A stretch of DNA of 64,000 bases, from the NCBI GenBank assembly GCA_963824705.1, contig CAWGQE010000002.1, positions 62,001-126,000 on the forward strand, read 5' to 3'. Under the pieces are notes generated by a model, which saw only the letters and a list, made by a program, of their open reading frames with translations, ran no database searches and was not told the origin of the DNA. Positions 59,195 through 64,000 of the stretch are shown piece by piece. The stretch is from VRUE01 sp963824705 (GTDB taxonomy: Bacteria; Actinomycetota; Thermoleophilia; Solirubrobacterales; 70-9). Position numbers and translations under genes: made by a program. Position 1 is the first letter of the stretch. Each line of letters starts with the position of its first letter.

Positions 59195-59353
59195 ATACCC
59201 AGAATTTGTCGGTCAAAGGTCTGCTGGCGTCATCGCCTTGAAGTAGGTTGGCTCTATCGCAGCCAATTCTTGCGGCCTTGGGTCGCGACGCTCGGCAGCG
59301 ATCGGCGAATGGGGAGGGCCGGATCTCCTCTCCTGATTCTAATTGGAGGATCG

Positions 59354-59974
59354 ATGACCAAACGTTCACTGCTAGGACTGACCACGATCGCGGCATGTGT
59401 TGCGCTGCTCGTCGCGATGGTTGGAGCTGGCTCAGCGGCTGCCCAATCCAACAACTCACAACAAGCTTCGATCAGCAAGAAACACAAAGCAAAGCGCGGT
59501 CCGCGAGGCAAGCAGGGCAAAACCGGCAAAACTGGTGCAACCGGTCCAGCTGGCGCCGCAGGTCCGGCTGGACCATCGACTGCGTACGGTGTCTTCCACG
59601 ACGATTTGATCGAACTCGGGACTCATACGTCCTCGACGCCTCTCACTGTGGCGACGCTGGGCAGTCTCCCGGCCGGTTCGTACGCGATCCAGGCAAAGCT
59701 GGTCGCCGATTCCGAGAGCGCCACCGAGGACTACACGAAGTGCACGCTGAGTGCCGAGGGCGATAGCGACTACGCGGATGACTATCTGGGCCACGCCGTT
59801 GCTGGGGACTCGTTCCGTGCGATCTTTGCCATGCAGCTCTTGCACACCTTTTCGGGTGGCGGAAGCGTCTCGATCGAGTGCTATCACAGCAATTCTGGTG
59901 ATCTCGCCTTCGTCAAGGAGATCAAGATCACTGCGATCAAGCTGGGCAGCATCGCAGCGAACAACGGGGTCTGA
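59354..59974 (+). CDS. Secreted protein with short collagen-like stretch
   Basis: The 206-residue product starts at ATG 59354, seven bases after GGAGGA. It has a signal peptide (GLTTIAACVALLVAMVGAGSAAA), a basic Lys-rich linker, nine Gly-X-Y triplets (GPRGKQGKTGKTGATGPAG...) and a globular C-terminal domain with two cysteines (CTLSAEG, IECYHS). The triplets may trimerise the protein at the cell surface, as in C1q/exosporium-type proteins. A hairpin terminator follows. Confidence 0.78.
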   Translation: MTKRSLLGLTTIAACVALLVAMVGAGSAAAQSNNSQQASISKKHKAKRGPRGKQGKTGKTGATGPAGAAGPAGPSTAYGVFHDDLIELGTHTSSTPLTVATLGSLPAGSYAIQAKLVADSESATEDYTKCTLSAEGDSDYADDYLGHAVAGDSFRAIFAMQLLHTFSGGGSVSIECYHSNSGDLAFVKEIKITAIKLGSIAANNGV

Positions 59975-59991
59975 ACGGGCCCTTACGCCCT

Positions 59992-60025
59992 CGAGCCAGG
60001 GCGGCCTATCGGTCGCCCTGGCTCG
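59992..60025 (+). terminator. Terminator after the collagen-like gene
   Basis: CGAGCCAGGGCG and CGCCCTGGCTCG are perfect 12-bp arms with a 10-nt loop, 18 bp after the stop. There is no strong T-run. Confidence 0.6.
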
Positions 60026-60170
60026 GTAGCCCCCCAATCGGCGAGGCTGGTCCGTCAAACCTCGGTTCGAGGCTTGACGATCGGCCGGTGACCTGATTGG
60101 GTCCGGTGGTCCCCTGCAACTGGGCACGGAGGCTCGTCCGATTCCCTCGCCCGCGATCAAGGAGAGACTC

Positions 60171-60869
60171 TTGAAGCAGATCAGCAAGCGGCTCACGTAC
60201 GCAAACGTGATGTCGTCGCTAGCCGTCTTCCTCATCCTCGGAGGCGCCACTGCCTACGCGGCTGTGAGCAAGGTCGGTGCCAACGAAATCAAGGCCAACT
60301 CGATCAAGACCGGCAAGATCGTCAAGGAAGCCGTGACGGCCGGGAAGTTGAAGAAAGGCGCAGTGACCGAAAGCCGGATCGCCGATGGTGCGGTAACCAC
60401 CAACAAGATCGCCAACGATGCGGTCACCGGCGACAAGGTCAAAGAGTCAAGCCTTGGACAGGTTCCAAATGCGAAGACGCTTGATGGAATTGGCACCTCG
60501 GCGTTCTCTCGCGAGGCCAGTTCCTCAACGACGAGCAATGCGCTCGTCGGTGTCAGCGGGACGGCGCGTCAGGTAAATATCACTGCCCCTCAGAACGGAT
60601 TCCTGCTTGCTGTCGCGTCGGCCGACGTCTTCGGCAGCGCTGCGAACAGCTATGAGTGCGAATTCAATATCGACGGCGCGAACCAACCCCAATCGCAGAG
60701 GGAGAGCCACCTGGGTACCGAAAATCTAGAGGAGAACTGCGGTACGAATGCGATATTCCCGGTGTCTGCCGGAACTCACAACGTGAAGTTCAACTTTTTG
60801 AACATCGCGGCAACGACGACCGTCGACGAGACCGAGCTCGATGTCGTCTTCATTCCGTTTGCTGGTTAG
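60171..60869 (+). CDS. Secreted repeat protein, third paralog
   Basis: The 232-residue product starts at TTG with AAGGAGAG seven bases upstream. The N-terminus is YANVMSSLAVFLILGGATAYAA, followed by short repeats (IKANSIKTGKIVKEAVTAGKLKKGAVTESRIADGAV) like those of the 24365 product. It then has NAKTLDGIGTSAF and a beta-rich C-terminal domain with a cysteine pair (YECEFN, EENCGTN). That C-terminal domain differs from those of its paralogs, so the N-terminus and stalk are reused with different heads. Confidence 0.75.
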   Translation: MKQISKRLTYANVMSSLAVFLILGGATAYAAVSKVGANEIKANSIKTGKIVKEAVTAGKLKKGAVTESRIADGAVTTNKIANDAVTGDKVKESSLGQVPNAKTLDGIGTSAFSREASSSTTSNALVGVSGTARQVNITAPQNGFLLAVASADVFGSAANSYECEFNIDGANQPQSQRESHLGTENLEENCGTNAIFPVSAGTHNVKFNFLNIAATTTVDETELDVVFIPFAG

Positions 60870-60890
60870 CCAACAACTCTAAAGCGCTGT

Positions 60891-60925
60891 AGAGAGAAGG
60901 CCGGGCGATGCCCGGCCTTCTCTCT
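60891..60925 (+). terminator. Strong intrinsic terminator
   Basis: AGAGAGAAGGCCGGGC-GAT-GCCCGGCCTTCTCTCT, a perfect 16-bp stem followed by TTGCG, 21 bp after the repeat-protein stop. Confidence 0.8.
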
Positions 60926-60935
60926 TTGCGTGGAC

Positions 60936-60960
60936 CAGTGAACCCATTTTGGGTTCACTG
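60936..60960. terminator. Hairpin at the end of the antitoxin-like gene
   Basis: CAGTGAACCCA-TTT-TGGGTTCACTG, a perfect 11-bp stem, covers the stop codon of the minus-strand HTH gene. Confidence 0.5.
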
Positions 60961-61413
60961 TCTTGATTCCGACCAGCCGACCCTTTGGGCGACGTGTCGC
61001 ATTCGCACCAGCAATGCGGCGGAGGGGGTCACTTTGCCGGTGGCATAGGTGGACAGGCGGGAGGCGGAGGTGCCGATTCGGGATGCGAACTCGGTGCGGG
61101 AGAGGCCGGATTCGCGGATGAGCTCGGCGATCTCGGCGGCAACGATCTCGCGCTCCGATCTCTCGGCTTCCTCGCGAGCCATTTGGATAACGCGGTCCAT
61201 CGCGTTTGAGACGCCATACGGGTGGCTGTAGGTAAGGACCTCCTCGACTCGGTGAGAGACCAATCCCCACGGGTCTGCCTGGATCTCCGCCGCCAACCGG
61301 CGCCAGTGTGAAAGTTCGCCGCGCTCAAGGGCGGTCTGAATCGCCTCTTGGGGCCACTCCGATACTGGGTCGTCGGGGGAAGTGTCGACGTTGCGGAAGG
61401 CAAGCGCGGTCAT
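60955..61413 (-). CDS. HTH (XRE-like) protein, probable antitoxin
   Basis: The 152-residue product has its HTH at about residues 98-145 (LIRESGLSRTEFASRIGTSASRLSTYATGKVTPSAALLVRM). The N-terminal half contains WRRLAAEIQADPWGLVSHRVEEVL, a segment seen in actinobacterial partner proteins of nucleotidyltransferase toxins. The start overlaps the stop of the upstream nucleotidyltransferase gene (ATGA). It should repress the operon through the palindrome at 62121 and neutralise the partner (inference). Confidence 0.8.
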   Translation of the reverse strand: MTALAFRNVDTSPDDPVSEWPQEAIQTALERGELSHWRRLAAEIQADPWGLVSHRVEEVLTYSHPYGVSNAMDRVIQMAREEAERSEREIVAAEIAELIRESGLSRTEFASRIGTSASRLSTYATGKVTPSAALLVRMRHVAQRVGWSESRQ

Positions 61414-62117
61414 GGGCTGACCATTCGCGCAGAGACATCCGTCAAGACCTCCGTGACCGCGTCCCAGTCGTTCCAGCGCTTGCGCAGGCGCCGGTATGAC
61501 GAGAGCTGATCGATGACCGTGCGATCGGCGGGCTGTGGATCGGATAGTTGCCGCACCAGCTGAGACGCAACGCCCTCGCCTTCTTCGTGCTGATCGGCGT
61601 AGCAGTCGTCAATCCTCATCAGGACTTCGGCTGCCCGGCCGACCCCTAGATGCTCGGATAGCGCGGCGAGGTCGAGGTAGTCGCGGGTCTGATTGCGCCG
61701 CACGATCAGGAACGCCTTGATGCGCAGCGTCTCCTCGATGGTTGGCACCGTGAGCTCGGCCCCCGAAGGGAGGCTGACCGTGGCGACCTCCAACGGGGTC
61801 TTGCGAATCATCTGCCGGACTCCCGCCTCGATCCCGTCGAGGTTCCCCAGGATCACCTTTCCCGGGACGACCCTGTTCGTCGCCCAACCCTCGTCTTCCT
61901 CGACCGCTTCGAGCACCATCTCGAAGCGGTCGGAAAGATCGGCGAGGACGTGATCGTGGTCGCTCGATTCCCGATGGTCCGCGTAGAGGATCGCCGCGGT
62001 GCCGCCCACCAGAACCGCACCCGGAACCAGCCGCTGCAGGTGCGCCGCGGACTCCAGCAAGGCGACGAATTGGGGATCTCGCCCTCCGACCCCTGCTTTC
62101 GCCTGCCAGTCATTCAC
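61410..62117 (-). CDS. AbiEii-like nucleotidyltransferase, probable toxin
   Basis: The 235-residue product starts at GTG 62117. The nucleotidyltransferase signature is VGGTAAILYADHRESSDHD near 39-57, with the SxDxD metal site. LEVATVSLPSGAELTVPTIEETLRIKAFLIVRRNQTRDYLDLAALSE follows, as in AbiEii/DUF1814 toxins. AbiE systems block phage or impose growth arrest; some members modify tRNA. Here the toxin gene precedes the HTH gene, the reverse of classic AbiEi-AbiEii order. A perfect palindrome lies immediately upstream. Confidence 0.8.
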   Translation of the reverse strand: MNDWQAKAGVGGRDPQFVALLESAAHLQRLVPGAVLVGGTAAILYADHRESSDHDHVLADLSDRFEMVLEAVEEDEGWATNRVVPGKVILGNLDGIEAGVRQMIRKTPLEVATVSLPSGAELTVPTIEETLRIKAFLIVRRNQTRDYLDLAALSEHLGVGRAAEVLMRIDDCYADQHEEGEGVASQLVRQLSDPQPADRTVIDQLSSYRRLRKRWNDWDAVTEVLTDVSARMVSP

Positions 62118-62120
62118 AGG

Positions 62121-62146
62121 GATAGATTATCAGATCAGATAATCTA

Positions 62147-62148
<2 letters not shown>
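62121..62148. promoter_or_regulatory. Palindromic operator candidate of the toxin-antitoxin pair
   Basis: GATAGATTATC-AGATCA-GATAATCTATC is a perfect 11-6-11 dyad, very AT-rich for this genome. It starts four bases before the toxin GTG and overlaps the acyl-CoA dehydrogenase stop. It leaves no room for a normal ribosome site, so the transcript may begin inside it. Confidence 0.6.
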
Positions 62149-63412
<1,264 letters not shown>

Positions 63413-63465
63413 CGGTGGGGCGTCCTCTCCTCGGTTCCGGTCGGGGAACGGTATCGGGGCCGTGC

Positions 63466-64000
63466 TCAGCGGCGGCTGTAGCGGGCGAAGAGCTCGCCGT
63501 CCTCCTCAAGCAACCAGTTCAGCTCCAGTGGCTCCACGCCCGGCAGATCGCCCTCGAGGATGCGCGGCGCGATGCCGCCGACCAGCTTCGGCGCGATCGT
63601 CAGGAAGAGGTCGTCGACGAGGCCGGCGGCCTGCAGCGCGCCATGAAGCGTCGGGCCCCCCTCGCACAGAAGCGTCTTCACGTCTTCCTCGCGCAGCGAC
63701 CGCAGGAGCGCCGGCAGGTCAACTTTTCCCCGCGGGCCGCTCTCGACCACGACGAGCCGCCTGCCGATGTCGCCGTAGCCCTCGGCCCGCATCGTGCCGG
63801 CGCCGATCATCACCGCGTCGAAGCGGGTGCGCAGCCCGACCAGCATCGCGGTGTCGTCGGCCGAGCCGATCGGCCCCGAGACCCCGTCGATCGCCGCCCG
63901 CCCGTCGACAGTGGCGGCGAAGTTCATCGCGACGAAGGGGCGATCGTCGTGCGAGTGCTCCCAGGGCCGATAGGCGTCGAGCTGTTCCTCGACGGTGGTG
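63466..64000 (-). CDS. Pyrimidine reductase family (RibD C-terminal type) protein, 5' end outside window
   Basis: The frame continues through the right edge (upstream residues TTVEEQLDAYRPWEHSHDDRPFVA), so the internal Met at 63927 is not the start. FAATVDGRAAIDG, MIGAGTMRAEGYGD and LLCEGGPTLHGAL match the RibD-C/dihydrofolate-reductase-like fold that binds NADPH. Free-standing members may reduce the deaminated riboflavin precursor or act on other substrates. It is 53 bp upstream of the acyl-CoA dehydrogenase on the same strand. Confidence 0.82.
   Translation of the reverse strand, partial: TTVEEQLDAYRPWEHSHDDRPFVAMNFAATVDGRAAIDGVSGPIGSADDTAMLVGLRTRFDAVMIGAGTMRAEGYGDIGRRLVVVESGPRGKVDLPALLRSLREEDVKTLLCEGGPTLHGALQAAGLVDDLFLTIAPKLVGGIAPRILEGDLPGVEPLELNWLLEEDGELFARYSRR

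Overview
The window looks like a chromosomal segment from a very high-GC actinobacterium. The best guess is class Thermoleophilia (Solirubrobacterales or relatives). That guess rests on strong GC3 bias, several TTG starts preceded by AGGAG-type ribosome sites, an actinobacterial 2-oxoglutarate dehydrogenase fusion (Kgd), a decaprenyl-phosphate phosphoribosyltransferase-like UbiA protein, and three secreted proteins with the 'ANV.SCLALF.ALGG.AYA'-type N-terminus followed by 'NGAVT..KI' repeats. No rRNA, tRNA, CRISPR array, phage or recognisable transposase was found. All assignments are from reading the sequence; no searches were run.

Layout. 1-4.7 kb: the end of a benzoylformate decarboxylase-like gene, a fused FAD/Fe-S 2-hydroxyacid dehydrogenase and an SDR. 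4.8-17.9 kb: housekeeping (ileS, tautomerase, trxA, polX, otsB, a TauE/SafE exporter split into two half-genes, PAC2, a UvrD-like helicase-nuclease, an inositol-phosphatase-family enzyme, and a small basic protein behind a LexA-like box). 18-21.3 kb: a membrane-anchored sigma factor with its own zinc-finger domain, co-transcribed with a secreted Ig-like protein. 21.5-26.8 kb: UDP-glucuronate decarboxylase-like enzyme, an acyl-CoA mutase large subunit and acyl-CoA carboxylase beta. 26.8-29.7 kb: four TetR regulators. 29.7-30.8 kb: a Fic AMP-transferase with a palindromic operator. 30.8-34.7 kb: a four-gene polyamine-type ABC transporter. 34.8-35.6 kb: an NlpC/P60 hydrolase under a c-di-AMP riboswitch.

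35.6-54.5 kb: central metabolism (aconitase, Kgd, citrate synthase) interleaved with a fatty acyl-CoA reductase and an alkyl-DHAP-synthase-like enzyme, a pair that together suggest ether-lipid synthesis. A UbiA-type transferase, a PfkB kinase, a quinone reductase and a DEAD-box RNA helicase follow. 54.5-64 kb: accessory-looking DNA with repeat surface proteins, a two-component pair, an AAA ATPase cassette flanked by 35-bp direct repeats, a phosphotransferase and an acyl-CoA dehydrogenase resembling the two halves of ACAD10/11, an AbiE-like toxin-antitoxin pair, and a RibD-C reductase cut by the window end.

The most unusual material is non-coding. At least two families of large intergenic palindromes occur. 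One has a constant inner stem (ACTTTTTCGGTG) and arms that differ between copies yet stay self-complementary (17.9, 45.9 and 49.4 kb). The other has two nearly identical 80-bp copies with compensatory base changes, one of them inside the kgd reading frame (39.8 and 43.6 kb). Several further long hairpins lie at 0.9, 7.9, 21.4 and 51.9 kb.
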